A stretch of 64,000 nt of DNA from an uncultured Gammaproteobacteria bacterium (lineage in GTDB: Bacteria > Pseudomonadota > Gammaproteobacteria > Arenicellales > JAANXG01), in contig CAMYKW010000003.1 in the NCBI GenBank assembly GCA_947259175.1, positions 54,719 to 118,718 on the forward strand. Reading direction: 5' to 3'. A model generated the notes under the pieces. The model searched no databases, was not told the origin of the DNA, and worked only from the letters and a program-made list of their open reading frames with translations. The position numbers and the translations under genes are program-made. This document shows, piece by piece, positions 35,270-43,784 of this stretch (the stretch's first letter is position 1; every line of letters begins with the position of its first letter).

Positions 35270-37369
35270 ATGGTAGCGACCATCAAACAGGCGGTTGACC
35301 GTCAGCAGGACCTGCAACGTCCGGAGTTGTACATCAATCGGGAACTCAGTCTGCTGGCATTCAACCGGCGCGTGTTCGAGCAGGCCCTCGACCCGAATGT
35401 CCCGCTGCTCGAGCGACTGCGCTTTCTATGTATTACCAGCTCCAATCTGGATGAGTTCTTCGAGGTCCGCGTCGCGGGGCTCAAACAGCAGGCCGAGTAT
35501 GGGAGCACGCAAACCATGGCCGACGGCTTGATCCCGAACGACGCGTTGCGGCGCATCAGTGAACAGGCCCACACGCTGGTGAATGACCAATATCAATGCC
35601 TCAACGATCAATTGCTGCCGGCTATGGCCAGCGAGGACATACGCTTTCTGCGGCGCGAGGAATGGGACGCAAAACAGATGGAATGGCTGAAGACGTATTT
35701 CGGCAACGAACTACTGCCGGTTATCAGCCCGATCCGCCTCGATCCGGCGCACCCGTTTCCGCGCACCCTCAACAAGAGCCTGCACTTCATCGTGTCCCTG
35801 GAAGGCAAGGATGCCTATGGCAACAAAGGGGGCATGGCGGTGGTGCCGGCGCCGCGTTCATTACCGCGGTTGATACGCCTCCCCGAACAAATCGCCAAAG
35901 GGCCGAATGAGTTCGTGTTCCTTTCCTCGGTCCTGCACACCTATATCGGTGAGCTGTTTCCGGGGATGAAGGTCAGCGGTTGTTACCAATTCCGCGTCAC
36001 CCGTAACAGCGATTTGTTTGTCGATACCGAAGAGGTGGATGATCTCAAGCGCGCATTAGAAGGCGAACTGCCGTCGCGTCGTTACGGCGACGCAGTCCGC
36101 CTCGAGGCCGCGGACAACTGCCCCGAAGAGCTCGTCAATTTTCTGTTGCATCGGTTTGAGCTGCAGCAGGATGATTTTTACCAGGTCAACGGTCCGGTGA
36201 ATCTCAACCGGCTGATTGCGTTACCCGACATCGTGAAACGGCCGGATCTAACATACCCCAGTTTTACGCCGGGATTGCCGCCGCGATTGACGCAGACCAC
36301 CGATATGTTCAAAGCGATTGCGGCCAAGGATATCTTGCTGCACCACCCTTTCCAGTCGTTCATACCGGTACTCGAATTCATACGCCAGGCGGCGAGTGAT
36401 CCGAATGTACTGGCCATTAAACAAACGTTGTATCGCACCGGATTGGATTCGGTATTGGTGGAATCGCTGATGGATGCGGCGCGCGCCGGCAAGGAGGTTA
36501 CCGTGGCGGTGGAATTGCGTGCTCGATTCGACGAGGCCACCAACATCGGCATCGCCACCAAGCTGCAGGAGACCGGCGTCCAGGTCGTCTACGGAGTGGT
36601 GGGCTACAAGACCCACGCCAAGATGCTCATGGTTGTTCGCCGTGAGGGGGGCAAGCTGCGCCGCTATGTCCATCTCGGCACCGGCAACTATCACGCCCGC
36701 ACTGCACGCCTGTATTCCGATTACGGGTTATTCACCTGCGACAAGAAAATCGGCGAAGACGTGCACAAACTATTCATGCAACTGACCACCCAAACGCGGG
36801 CATCGGGACTCGACAAGCTGCTGCAGTCGCCATTCACGCTGCAACCGGGACTTATCGAGCGCATCGAGCGGGAGGCGAGCAATGCCAAGAAAGGCCAGAA
36901 AGCGCGCATCATGGCCAAACTCAATGGCCTGGTGAGTGCGCCGGTGATTCAGGCTTTGTACTCGGCTTCCCAGGCTGGGGTGCAGATTCAATTGATCGTC
37001 CGCGGCGTGTGTTGCTTGCGTCCGGGAGTACCGGGTGTGTCCGAGAACATCACCGTGCGGTCGATCGTCGGTCGTTTCCTCGAGCATACGCGGGTGTATT
37101 TCTTCTACAATGCCGGCAACCCCGAGGTGATGTGTGCAAGCGCAGACTGGATGCCCCGTAATCTCGTGCAGCGTGTGGAGCAGTGCTTCCCCATTGAGGA
37201 CAAAAAACTCAAACGGCGCGTAATCGACGACTTGGAGCTGTACCTGCGGGACAACACCCAGGTATGGGAGATGCACAGTGACGGGACCTACCAGCGAACA
37301 CCGTTACCCCCGAATCAACGACCCGTATCCGCGCAACAAACCCTGCTGGAAGACCTCGCCCAATCGTAA
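35270..37369 (+). CDS. ppk1: polyphosphate kinase 1
   Basis: 699 residues; transfers the gamma-phosphate of ATP to polyphosphate chains, reversibly. The N-terminal region opens with YINRELSLLAFNRRVFEQAL. The catalytic half includes YGVVGYKTHAKMLMVV (about 441-456) and RYVHLGTGNYHARTARLYSD with the phosphorylated His, and later VRSIVGRFLEHTRVYFF and RNLVQRVEQCFPI. All are standard for Ppk1. The exopolyphosphatase gene ppx converges on it (stops 57 bases apart), so synthesis and degradation enzymes are neighbours but not co-transcribed. ATG start at 35270. Confidence 0.95.
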   Translation: MVATIKQAVDRQQDLQRPELYINRELSLLAFNRRVFEQALDPNVPLLERLRFLCITSSNLDEFFEVRVAGLKQQAEYGSTQTMADGLIPNDALRRISEQAHTLVNDQYQCLNDQLLPAMASEDIRFLRREEWDAKQMEWLKTYFGNELLPVISPIRLDPAHPFPRTLNKSLHFIVSLEGKDAYGNKGGMAVVPAPRSLPRLIRLPEQIAKGPNEFVFLSSVLHTYIGELFPGMKVSGCYQFRVTRNSDLFVDTEEVDDLKRALEGELPSRRYGDAVRLEAADNCPEELVNFLLHRFELQQDDFYQVNGPVNLNRLIALPDIVKRPDLTYPSFTPGLPPRLTQTTDMFKAIAAKDILLHHPFQSFIPVLEFIRQAASDPNVLAIKQTLYRTGLDSVLVESLMDAARAGKEVTVAVELRARFDEATNIGIATKLQETGVQVVYGVVGYKTHAKMLMVVRREGGKLRRYVHLGTGNYHARTARLYSDYGLFTCDKKIGEDVHKLFMQLTTQTRASGLDKLLQSPFTLQPGLIERIEREASNAKKGQKARIMAKLNGLVSAPVIQALYSASQAGVQIQLIVRGVCCLRPGVPGVSENITVRSIVGRFLEHTRVYFFYNAGNPEVMCASADWMPRNLVQRVEQCFPIEDKKLKRRVIDDLELYLRDNTQVWEMHSDGTYQRTPLPPNQRPVSAQQTLLEDLAQS

Positions 37370-37426
37370 CCCCCGCCCAATCGCGCTCCGAGGATCGCCA
37401 ATCCCGCCGCCCTGCGATTTCGGTGG

Positions 37427-38971
37427 TTATTGGAAATTCAGCGTTACACCCATCGGTTCGAGGAGGGTTTGCTCCTGCCCCAGATCGGCGACGGTCAGCG
37501 GGTGCTGGTCGAGCCATTGCTCGGGAAACCGGAGATCGAGCCGGTCACCGTCAGCCGTGATTTCGATCGCCGGCGCCGCGGACGCATCGCGACTTCTGTG
37601 TAACAATACCGCGAGTCGCAACAATACGCACAATTTCATGCTCACCCTGGCGACCGACTTGTGCAGCGTATCGAATTCCGCCAACGGGAACTTCCGGCGG
37701 TGACCGCGCACCAGCGCCGCCAGCACCGCTTGCTCGCGGCGGGAAAAACCGGATAAATCAGTATTGGCCACCACATAGGCGCCATGTTTGTGGTATTGGC
37801 TGTGAGCGACGAGCAACCCGATTTCGTGCAGCAGCGCCGCCCAGTAAAGAATATCGCGATGGTCCTGGTCGTCCAGCTCCCAAGACTCTTGCACCTGTGC
37901 CAGCAACGACAGCGCGGTCTGGGCCACGCGTTCGGCATGCGCGTTGTCCACCGCCCAGCGGGCACCGACCGATTGCACCGCGCGGCTACGGACATCGCTG
38001 TGCCCGCTGCGCCCGATCAAGTCGTACAACACGCCTTCACGCAGCGCCTGACTGGAAACATCGATGCGGGAGATGTCAAACAGTTCGAACAGCGCCCACA
38101 GCACCGCGACCCCGCCGGGGAAGATCGCCAGACGGTCCTCGCTCAAGCCCAGATACCGCAATTCATCGACGTGATCGTGTTCCACTAATGCGTTGCGCAG
38201 CTTATCCAGCGCGCTGCGCGTGATCCCCCGTTTGCACCAGCCTTGATTTTGCGCTGCGTCGCGGATGGCGCGCACGGTGCCGGAGCATCCGATCACTCGA
38301 TCCCAGGACTCTCTGCGGAACATGGCGACCACCGGTTGAATCTCCAGCTCCGCTCGCAGCACCGCCTGGCGCATTCGTTTTTTCTTGATACGGCCGTCCG
38401 CAAAGCAGGCGCGCGTTAAACTGACACATCCGACATGCATGCTTTCGCGATGGATGGTGTCAAAACCCGTCCCGGCGATAATCTCGGTACTGCCGCCACC
38501 GATGTCAATGACCAGGCGACGCTCATCACCGGCGGCCAAACCATGGGCGACCCCAAGGTAAATCAATCGCGCTTCTTCCCGACCGTTAATGATTTCCACC
38601 GGGTGCCCCAGGGCCACCTCGGCCTTCATCAGGAATTCGTCCGCGTCTCGCGCCTGCCGCAACGCGTTGGTGCCGACGATCCGCACGCTACCCGGGGGCA
38701 GAGTACCGACGCGCTGGCCGAACCTTTCCAGACACGCCAAGGCGCGTTCTTGGGCTTCGGGTGTGAGCCGCTTGTTGTCGTCCAAACCGGCACCGAGACG
38801 AACGCTTTCGCGTAGACGATCGATCACCGAGAGTTCTTGATCGTTTAGCTGCGCGACGATTAGATGAAAGCTGTTGGAACCGAGGTCAACCGCGGCAACG
38901 GATTTGAGGGCACTTTTGGTACGGTTGAACGCGAACAAAGAGTTAGCTGAATAGGTGTTTGAACTCGCCAA
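37427..38971 (-). CDS. ppx: exopolyphosphatase (Ppx/GppA family)
   Basis: About 514 residues. VAAVDLGSNSFHLIVAQ (about 25-41) begins the ASKHA phosphatase fold, VIDIGGGSTEII (about 150-161) is the second phosphate loop, and an HD-like C-terminal domain follows (LLHEIGLLVAHSQYHKHGAY). It releases phosphate from the ends of polyphosphate; GppA-type pentaphosphate hydrolysis is also possible. Its neighbour ppk1 favours Ppx. The frame starts with TTG at 38971 without a ribosome site; another TTG lies at 38938, so the first residues are uncertain. Confidence 0.9.
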   Translation of the reverse strand: MASSNTYSANSLFAFNRTKSALKSVAAVDLGSNSFHLIVAQLNDQELSVIDRLRESVRLGAGLDDNKRLTPEAQERALACLERFGQRVGTLPPGSVRIVGTNALRQARDADEFLMKAEVALGHPVEIINGREEARLIYLGVAHGLAAGDERRLVIDIGGGSTEIIAGTGFDTIHRESMHVGCVSLTRACFADGRIKKKRMRQAVLRAELEIQPVVAMFRRESWDRVIGCSGTVRAIRDAAQNQGWCKRGITRSALDKLRNALVEHDHVDELRYLGLSEDRLAIFPGGVAVLWALFELFDISRIDVSSQALREGVLYDLIGRSGHSDVRSRAVQSVGARWAVDNAHAERVAQTALSLLAQVQESWELDDQDHRDILYWAALLHEIGLLVAHSQYHKHGAYVVANTDLSGFSRREQAVLAALVRGHRRKFPLAEFDTLHKSVARVSMKLCVLLRLAVLLHRSRDASAAPAIEITADGDRLDLRFPEQWLDQHPLTVADLGQEQTLLEPMGVTLNFQ

Positions 38972-39023
38972 AGACTAACAAAAATTATTTTGCAGGGGAA
39001 CCAACGCCTGGTGGTGCATACAC

Positions 39024-39575
39024 TCAATCCAACTCCTCGAGCAAGGCCTCAATCTGCCTTTCGGCACGATCTGCCGGTTTCCCGCCCTCGCGCATTTCTC
39101 CCACATATACGGCGCGCACCTTGCCGGTTTTGTCGATCAAATAAAACGACGGCCAATAGCGGTTATTCAGTGCATTCCAGTAGGAAAAATCGTTATCGAT
39201 CATCACTGCGTGCTCGATTCCGAACTCCTGGACCTTCTCCGCGACCTTGCGACGATCCTTTTCATGGTCGAATTCAGGGGTATGCACACCCAATACCGCG
39301 AACTCTTGCTGCTTATACTTGGTCTCGATGCTTTTCAACCAGGGGAGCGACTGGTAGCAATTGACGCAACCGAATGTCCAAACGTCGATGAGCACGACTT
39401 TGCCCTTGAGGTCGTCACGCACCAGCGGCGGTGAGTTGATCCAATCTTCGGGATTGCGGTGGGTGAATTCGGGGATCGTATACGGTTCAGACAATTGCCG
39501 CGCGTGCAGCGGCGAATCCAGGTCGAGCATCAGCGTGGCGAGCAGGGCACCAATAACGGCGAATAGCAGTTTCAA
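39024..39575 (-). CDS. TlpA/DipZ-like exported thioredoxin
   Basis: 183 residues with an N-terminal signal or anchor (KLLFAVIGALLATLML) and a thioredoxin-like domain. The active site is VWTFGCVNCYQSL with Cys70 and Cys73; the Trp-X3-Cys-X-X-Cys form is typical of redoxin domains of the TlpA/DipZ type, active in the periplasm. VLIDVWTF, VLGVHTPEFDHEKD and WPSFYLIDKTGKVRAVYVGE complete the fold. Start TTG 39575 has GGGGGT upstream. Partner proteins are unknown; cytochrome c maturation or disulfide repair are possible roles. Confidence 0.8.
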   Translation of the reverse strand: MKLLFAVIGALLATLMLDLDSPLHARQLSEPYTIPEFTHRNPEDWINSPPLVRDDLKGKVVLIDVWTFGCVNCYQSLPWLKSIETKYKQQEFAVLGVHTPEFDHEKDRRKVAEKVQEFGIEHAVMIDNDFSYWNALNNRYWPSFYLIDKTGKVRAVYVGEMREGGKPADRAERQIEALLEELD

Positions 39576-39683
39576 TTCAACCCCCGAATCTCAGTACACT
39601 TCGAAGCCGATCTCCCGGCGCCGCCGGACGAACGGTGCAATGATAGCAGACAACAGGTCTAATCCCACCGGGCAATACCGATG

Positions 39684-40628
39684 TCAACGCGCCGCGCGGC
39701 GAAGTTGCGCCTCAACCAGTGCGGCGTCCACCATTTGCTTGTCGACGATCTCCGGATACAGCCGGTAGTGGCGCAACACGGCTTCCGCCTGGGTGCTCGC
39801 CAACGACTCCCAAAACGCCCGCGTCGTGCGGCTCAATCCGGGCAAGGTGAGCAACAGCGGCGCTTGCCACAGATGGTAATCGTGCACCAAGGCCTGGACG
39901 CGTGGATCCGGCCAGTGGGCCCGCACCAGCAGTTCCGGAAACATGTCGCGGGAAAAATGGCGTCCGATCAGGGACTCGTCAACGCGGACACCGCCCATTC
40001 CCGTACCGCATCCTTGCGGGTCGCGTTCGAACCACTGAGCCACGGGTGGTTTTCCGGCGCCGCGGTTCACGAATGCGGCGATTGCGTCGCGATGATAGGT
40101 GCTGCCGCGATACAACTGTCGCGCAAAATCCTCGTCGTGCTTCAAGGTGTTCGACTCAAACGAAAGATCCCGCGGCAAGCTCGCCCGCCAGCACACGTCC
40201 GATACGCCCTCGCAGTGCGAGGGTTCGCGGGTGGATGCCAGCAACGCCAGGGGCAGGTGCGCCTCATGATCCAGCAACCACAGTTCGAAGTGGTCCGCCG
40301 GTGCAAACGGCACGGCTTCACAATGCCGTTGAACATTCTCGATCAATTTCCGCGCCGGCGTTTCGATCTCGGCCACGTCGATCAGCGGATCCACTGGGAA
40401 TCGTTCGAAGCCGATGTCCCGGCGCCACACACCCGCAACCAGGTATCCCCAGCGGATTTCGGGGGTCCCCATCCCGCCCCACGGGAACGATTGATGCGCA
40501 CGCCACAGCTGCACCTGCCAGTTCACGCCGTCGCTGGTCACTACACGCCCGTCCCCGGTCTCTAGCATATGCAAGGTGCCGCGAAACGGAGACAGGCGGC
40601 GGACGCTAAAACACGAAACTTCAGGCAA
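39684..40628 (-). CDS. hypothetical protein, 314 aa
   Basis: A soluble protein of 314 residues, with many Trp, His and Arg (WGYLVAGVWRRDIGFERFP; HFELWLLDHEAHLPLALLAS). No signal peptide, membrane helix or known catalytic motif. It probably is a conserved protein of related gammaproteobacteria, but I cannot name a family. It is 5 bases downstream of the small gene at 40819, so they are probably co-transcribed. Confidence 0.6.
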   Translation of the reverse strand: MPEVSCFSVRRLSPFRGTLHMLETGDGRVVTSDGVNWQVQLWRAHQSFPWGGMGTPEIRWGYLVAGVWRRDIGFERFPVDPLIDVAEIETPARKLIENVQRHCEAVPFAPADHFELWLLDHEAHLPLALLASTREPSHCEGVSDVCWRASLPRDLSFESNTLKHDEDFARQLYRGSTYHRDAIAAFVNRGAGKPPVAQWFERDPQGCGTGMGGVRVDESLIGRHFSRDMFPELLVRAHWPDPRVQALVHDYHLWQAPLLLTLPGLSRTTRAFWESLASTQAEAVLRHYRLYPEIVDKQMVDAALVEAQLRRAAR

Positions 40629-40633
40629 GGCGT

Positions 40634-40819
40634 TCAGGTCAACGATCGCAGGCGCTGATTCAACCGGGTGATCACTTGATCAACTAATTCTTGCATTTCC
40701 GGAGCGACTGCTTCATACAGAAATTCAACGTTGTCGAGTTCTCTGTGCACCGCCTCGGCGGTATCCAGGGTGTCGATCTTCTGCAGTATGTCATGGAGGT
40801 AATTGATCGTATCAGTCAT
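40634..40819 (-). CDS. small helical hypothetical protein
   Basis: 61 residues from ATG 40819 (MTDTINYLHDILQKIDTLDT). Nearly all-helical and acidic, with heptad-like Leu spacing, suggesting a coiled coil or dimer. Its stop is 5 bases before the 314-aa gene start, indicating co-expression. An upstream in-frame start at 40849 is less likely. Confidence 0.6.
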   Translation of the reverse strand: MTDTINYLHDILQKIDTLDTAEAVHRELDNVEFLYEAVAPEMQELVDQVITRLNQRLRSLT

Positions 40820-40899
40820 ATCATGTTCTGCTGTACGCGCATCAACCACGATGATGTAAGCCTAACTGGTTACCGGACCCGCGGCAATTGGTGTCGAAT

Positions 40900-41736
40900 A
40901 TGTATCGGAAAGAGTACTCGCCTGTGAGCACGATCCTGGGGTGGTTGGTCTTTGCCGCCGCGTGTTACGCGGCATTAGTAGCGGTGGCTTACATACTGCA
41001 GCCGCGTATGGTGTATTTCCCGATATCCCAGGTACAGATGATCCCGTCCCAGGTCGGTTTGCCTTACCAAGACGTGCGCATCGAAACCGGTGACGGTGTA
41101 AAGCTCCATGGTTGGTATGTACCCGTCGAGGGCGCGGCATATACGGTGCTGTTCCTGCACGGCAACGCCGGTAACATCTCGCACCGGCTGGAGTCCCTGG
41201 CGATCCTGCATCGCCTGGGTCTGAGTACCTTGATTATTGATTATCGCGGGTACGGCAACAGCCAGGGTTCCCCGGACGAAAACGGCACCTACCAAGACGC
41301 CATGGCGGCTTGGGATTACCTGCGCCGGGAGCAGCGCAGACAACCCGGGGACATTATTATCTTCGGTCGTTCCCTGGGAGGCGCGGTGGCCGCATGGCTG
41401 GCCGCGCAGGTCGAACCGCGGGGTCTGATACTGGAATCGACGTTTACATCCCTGGCCGACCTGGGGGCGGACCATTACTGGTATCTGCCCGTGCGCTGGC
41501 TCACCCGATACGGCTACGACACCCGGGAGCGGCTGTCGGAAGTATCAGTGCCGGTGCTCATCGCGCATAGCCGCGACGACCGCATCGTCGCCTTTAAGCA
41601 TGGGCAGACGCTGTACGCCGCTGCTCGTCCGCCCAAGCATTTTCTGGAGCTGAGCGGTGGGCACAACGAGGCATTTGTGTTAAGTGGAGCGCATTATGTG
41701 GACGGCCTGCGGCAGTTCGTCGCTTCACTTCGCTGA
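40900..41736 (+). CDS. membrane-anchored alpha/beta hydrolase (YfhR/BEM46-like)
   Basis: 278 residues from ATG 40900. One N-terminal helix (STILGWLVFAAACYAALVAV) anchors an alpha/beta hydrolase: oxyanion region VLFLHGNAGNISHR (83-96), DYRGYGNSQGSP (114-125), nucleophile elbow GRSLGG with Ser158, then SRDDRIV for the Asp and SGGHNEAF for the His. This set is typical of the YfhR/BEM46 serine hydrolases; substrate unknown. TTG 40888 and GTG 40924 are alternative starts. The HExxH gene starts immediately after its stop, and a TPMT-family gene follows, forming a three-gene unit. Confidence 0.85.
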   Translation: MYRKEYSPVSTILGWLVFAAACYAALVAVAYILQPRMVYFPISQVQMIPSQVGLPYQDVRIETGDGVKLHGWYVPVEGAAYTVLFLHGNAGNISHRLESLAILHRLGLSTLIIDYRGYGNSQGSPDENGTYQDAMAAWDYLRREQRRQPGDIIIFGRSLGGAVAAWLAAQVEPRGLILESTFTSLADLGADHYWYLPVRWLTRYGYDTRERLSEVSVPVLIAHSRDDRIVAFKHGQTLYAAARPPKHFLELSGGHNEAFVLSGAHYVDGLRQFVASLR

Positions 41737-42279
41737 GTGTTAGCCCGAATCTTGGTCTTCAATTACTATCATCGGCTCAACCGCCGTCAGCAGCAGATCT
41801 ACCGGCAGAGCGACCGGGTGGAGTCCATCGAGCTGCCCCAGCCTGAGATCGCGCAAGATACGATCGGCGCACTACCTGCGGCGCTGGCTGGCGATGACCG
41901 CATTGCCGTACAACGCCTGTGCGTGCAGCTAGTAACAGGCATTACCGAGCAATTGCGCGCGCCGCCAGTGCGGGTTACGGTACTGGCGGCCAGGCCCAGC
42001 AACAACTGGGGCGAGCTGCACGGCCTGTATGAGCCCGCCGAAGGACGTAAACGCGCGCGCATTACGGTCTGGATGCGCACCGCTAAACGGCGCCAGGTCG
42101 TTGCGTTTCGCACCTTTCTTCGCACGGTGCTCCACGAATTGTGCCATCATCTGGACTATGAATATTTCCGCTTCCATGACTCGTTCCATACCGAGGGATT
42201 CTACAAGCGCGAATCAAGCCTTTTTTACGCACTCACGGAGCGCCATCACCATCCCGAGCAGCAACAACTTAATCTATAG
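41737..42279 (+). CDS. HExxH-containing putative metalloprotease
   Basis: 180 residues starting with GTG directly after the upstream stop codon (TGA then GTG), so translation is probably coupled. The motif VLHELCHHLDYE (131-142) is a zinc-metalloprotease-type HExxH (His133, Glu134, His137); a downstream His or Glu in FHDSFHTEGFYKRES could be the third ligand. The N-terminal part is basic and helical (YYHRLNRRQQQIYRQSDRVE). Family not recognised; the fold could be SprT- or WSS1-like, but that is a guess. No signal peptide, hence cytoplasmic. Confidence 0.65.
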   Translation: MLARILVFNYYHRLNRRQQQIYRQSDRVESIELPQPEIAQDTIGALPAALAGDDRIAVQRLCVQLVTGITEQLRAPPVRVTVLAARPSNNWGELHGLYEPAEGRKRARITVWMRTAKRRQVVAFRTFLRTVLHELCHHLDYEYFRFHDSFHTEGFYKRESSLFYALTERHHHPEQQQLNL

Positions 42280-42285
42280 CACGCC

Positions 42286-42885
42286 ATGCCGATACCCGAC
42301 CATATCGTAAATTTCTGGGAGCAACGCTACCTGGACGAGGACACGCCCTGGGACCGTGGCAACATAAGCCCCGCCTTGCAGCACTGGTTGGAGACCGGCG
42401 CACTCGAGCCCGCGCGCATCCTGGTACCGGGATGCGGGCGCGGTTACGAAGTGGTGGAACTGGCGCAGCGCGGCTTTGACGTGGTGGCGATAGACACCTC
42501 GGTGACCGCCGTGACCAGTCTCGAACGACGGCTCGATCAGGCCGGAGTCGCGGCTGAGGTGCTGTGCGCGGATCTGTTGGGGTGGGCGCCCGCGCGGGAA
42601 TTTGATGCCGTCTATGAACAGACCTGCCTGTGCGCCATGGCGCCCTCGGTATGGCCGCAGTACAGTCGTCTGTTGGGCGAATGGCTGCGCCCATCCGGTT
42701 CGCTCTACATTCTGTTCATGCAGACCGGACAAGCGGGTGGCCCACCGTATCACTGCGATCTCACCGCCATGCATGAGCTTTTCAGCGATGCCCGCTGGCA
42801 ATGGGCGGCGGCGCCGGCGGTCACTGTGCCTCATCCCTCGGGCATCCACGAGCTGGGCTACGTGCTCAAGCGCAGGGCGGATTGA
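42286..42885 (+). CDS. TPMT-family SAM-dependent methyltransferase
   Basis: 199 residues. FWEQRYLDEDTPWDRGNISP (10-29) is the thiopurine methyltransferase family opening; the SAM loop is ILVPGCGRGYEVVELAQRG (about 45-63), followed by VVAIDTSVTAV and the Asp-Leu motif CADLLGW. Bacterial TPMT-like proteins act on diverse thiols, tellurite or halides, so the substrate is undefined. The ATG is 6 bases after the HExxH gene stop. The stop codon overlaps the left end of a 16-bp inverted repeat. Confidence 0.85.
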   Translation: MPIPDHIVNFWEQRYLDEDTPWDRGNISPALQHWLETGALEPARILVPGCGRGYEVVELAQRGFDVVAIDTSVTAVTSLERRLDQAGVAAEVLCADLLGWAPAREFDAVYEQTCLCAMAPSVWPQYSRLLGEWLRPSGSLYILFMQTGQAGGPPYHCDLTAMHELFSDARWQWAAAPAVTVPHPSGIHELGYVLKRRAD

Positions 42886-42987
42886 CCCAGCTACTATTCC
42901 CGCTCGGCATATCAAAGGGCTCGTGCGTGATTTCGTAGCACTGATGTCGTGGCCGCCATTAGCGCCTGCCAGGAATAGTAGCTGGGT
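42885..42987. repeat. 103-bp element with 16-bp perfect inverted ends
   Basis: Left arm ACCCAGCTACTATTCC (42885-42900), right arm its exact complement (42972-42987). The 71-base interior holds a smaller GTGC/GCAC hairpin and no frame. It lies between the methyltransferase stop and the first cytochrome gene. It could be a MITE or a large terminator-like structure; no T-run is present and no target duplication is obvious. Confidence 0.7.
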
Positions 42988-43053
42988 GACTTGCACCCGC
43001 GCCGCAAGTTCCTTACATTGCGTCCTTCGAATTTCCGTCGGGAGACGAGATTG

Positions 43054-43383
43054 ATGAAACTGACCGTACTCACCGCCCTGTTCGCGATGACAGCCGCCGT
43101 GTACGTGAATGCCTGGGCCGCTGGAGATCCGGAGCGCGGCCGGTTGAAGGCCGCGACCTGCATGGGTTGCCACGGCGCCCCGGGGATGCGCAACGCCTAC
43201 CCCGGTTACCGCGTACCGAAGCTCGGTGGCCAGCATGCTCAGTATCTGGCGGATGCCTTGAAGGGTTATCGCGCGGGACTCCGCGCCCATCCCACCATGC
43301 GCGCTCAAGCCGCTTCGCTTTCAGATGACGATATTGAGGACATCGCCGCGTATTTCGCCGCCATGTCGGCACCTGGAAATTAA
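43054..43383 (+). CDS. monohaem cytochrome c, class I
   Basis: 109 residues from ATG 43054 with GGAGA upstream. Signal peptide (KLTVLTALFAMTAAVYVNAWA), then CMGCH (Cys36, Cys39, His40) as the haem c site and a Met-containing C-terminal region (HPTMRAQ) for the axial ligand. Family resembles cytochrome c4/c553 half-domains: GCHGAPGMRNAYPGYRVPKLGGQHAQYLADAL. It is a periplasmic electron carrier. A second, similar cytochrome follows after 28 bases. The frame is open to 42991, but the upstream codons do not fit a signal peptide. Confidence 0.9.
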   Translation: MKLTVLTALFAMTAAVYVNAWAAGDPERGRLKAATCMGCHGAPGMRNAYPGYRVPKLGGQHAQYLADALKGYRAGLRAHPTMRAQAASLSDDDIEDIAAYFAAMSAPGN

Positions 43384-43411
43384 TACGTAGCGGTTCATGA
43401 GGAGGACATCG

Positions 43412-43756
43412 ATGCTCAACCCACGCCTGCTTGTATTGTGTATTGCCGCTGCGGCCATGACCGCGGGACCCACGGCGTTCGCCGCCGGCGACGTGGTTGC
43501 GGGCAAGGCCAAATCCGCGGTGTGCGCGAGCTGCCACGGTCCAGACGGCGTCAGTCCGCAGCCCAACTTCCCGATCATTGCCGGCCAGTACCAGGACTAT
43601 ATCGTAAGGGCATTAAAAGACTACAAGTCCGGAGAACGCGAAAACGCGATCATGAAAGGATTCGTCGCCAACTTGTCGGAACAGGATATGAAGGACCTGG
43701 CGGCATACTTTTACAGCCAGAAGGGATTGGCGGCGCCAACACCAGGTAAACCTTAG
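43412..43756 (+). CDS. monohaem cytochrome c, class I
   Basis: 114 residues from ATG 43412, preceded by GAGGAGG. Signal peptide LLVLCIAAAAMTAGPTAFA; haem site CASCH (38-42); PNFPIIAGQYQDYIVRALKD and a Met in NAIMKGFVANLSEQDMKDLA. Like the preceding gene it is a c4/c553-type half-domain. The two together look like a split version of a dihaem cytochrome c4, a donor to terminal oxidases; that role is inferred. Confidence 0.9.
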   Translation: MLNPRLLVLCIAAAAMTAGPTAFAAGDVVAGKAKSAVCASCHGPDGVSPQPNFPIIAGQYQDYIVRALKDYKSGERENAIMKGFVANLSEQDMKDLAAYFYSQKGLAAPTPGKP

Positions 43757-43784
43757 TCTGTAGTCTGCCGTTGGGCGGCGTGAA

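Noticed and set aside
42885..42987. Integron attC site
   Set aside because: The inverted ends do not have the RYYYAAC/GTTRRRY core, and no integrase or cassette array is nearby.
42274..43308. Minus-strand frame (344 codons) across the TPMT and cytochrome genes
   Set aside because: It crosses three supported plus-strand features and the inverted-repeat element.
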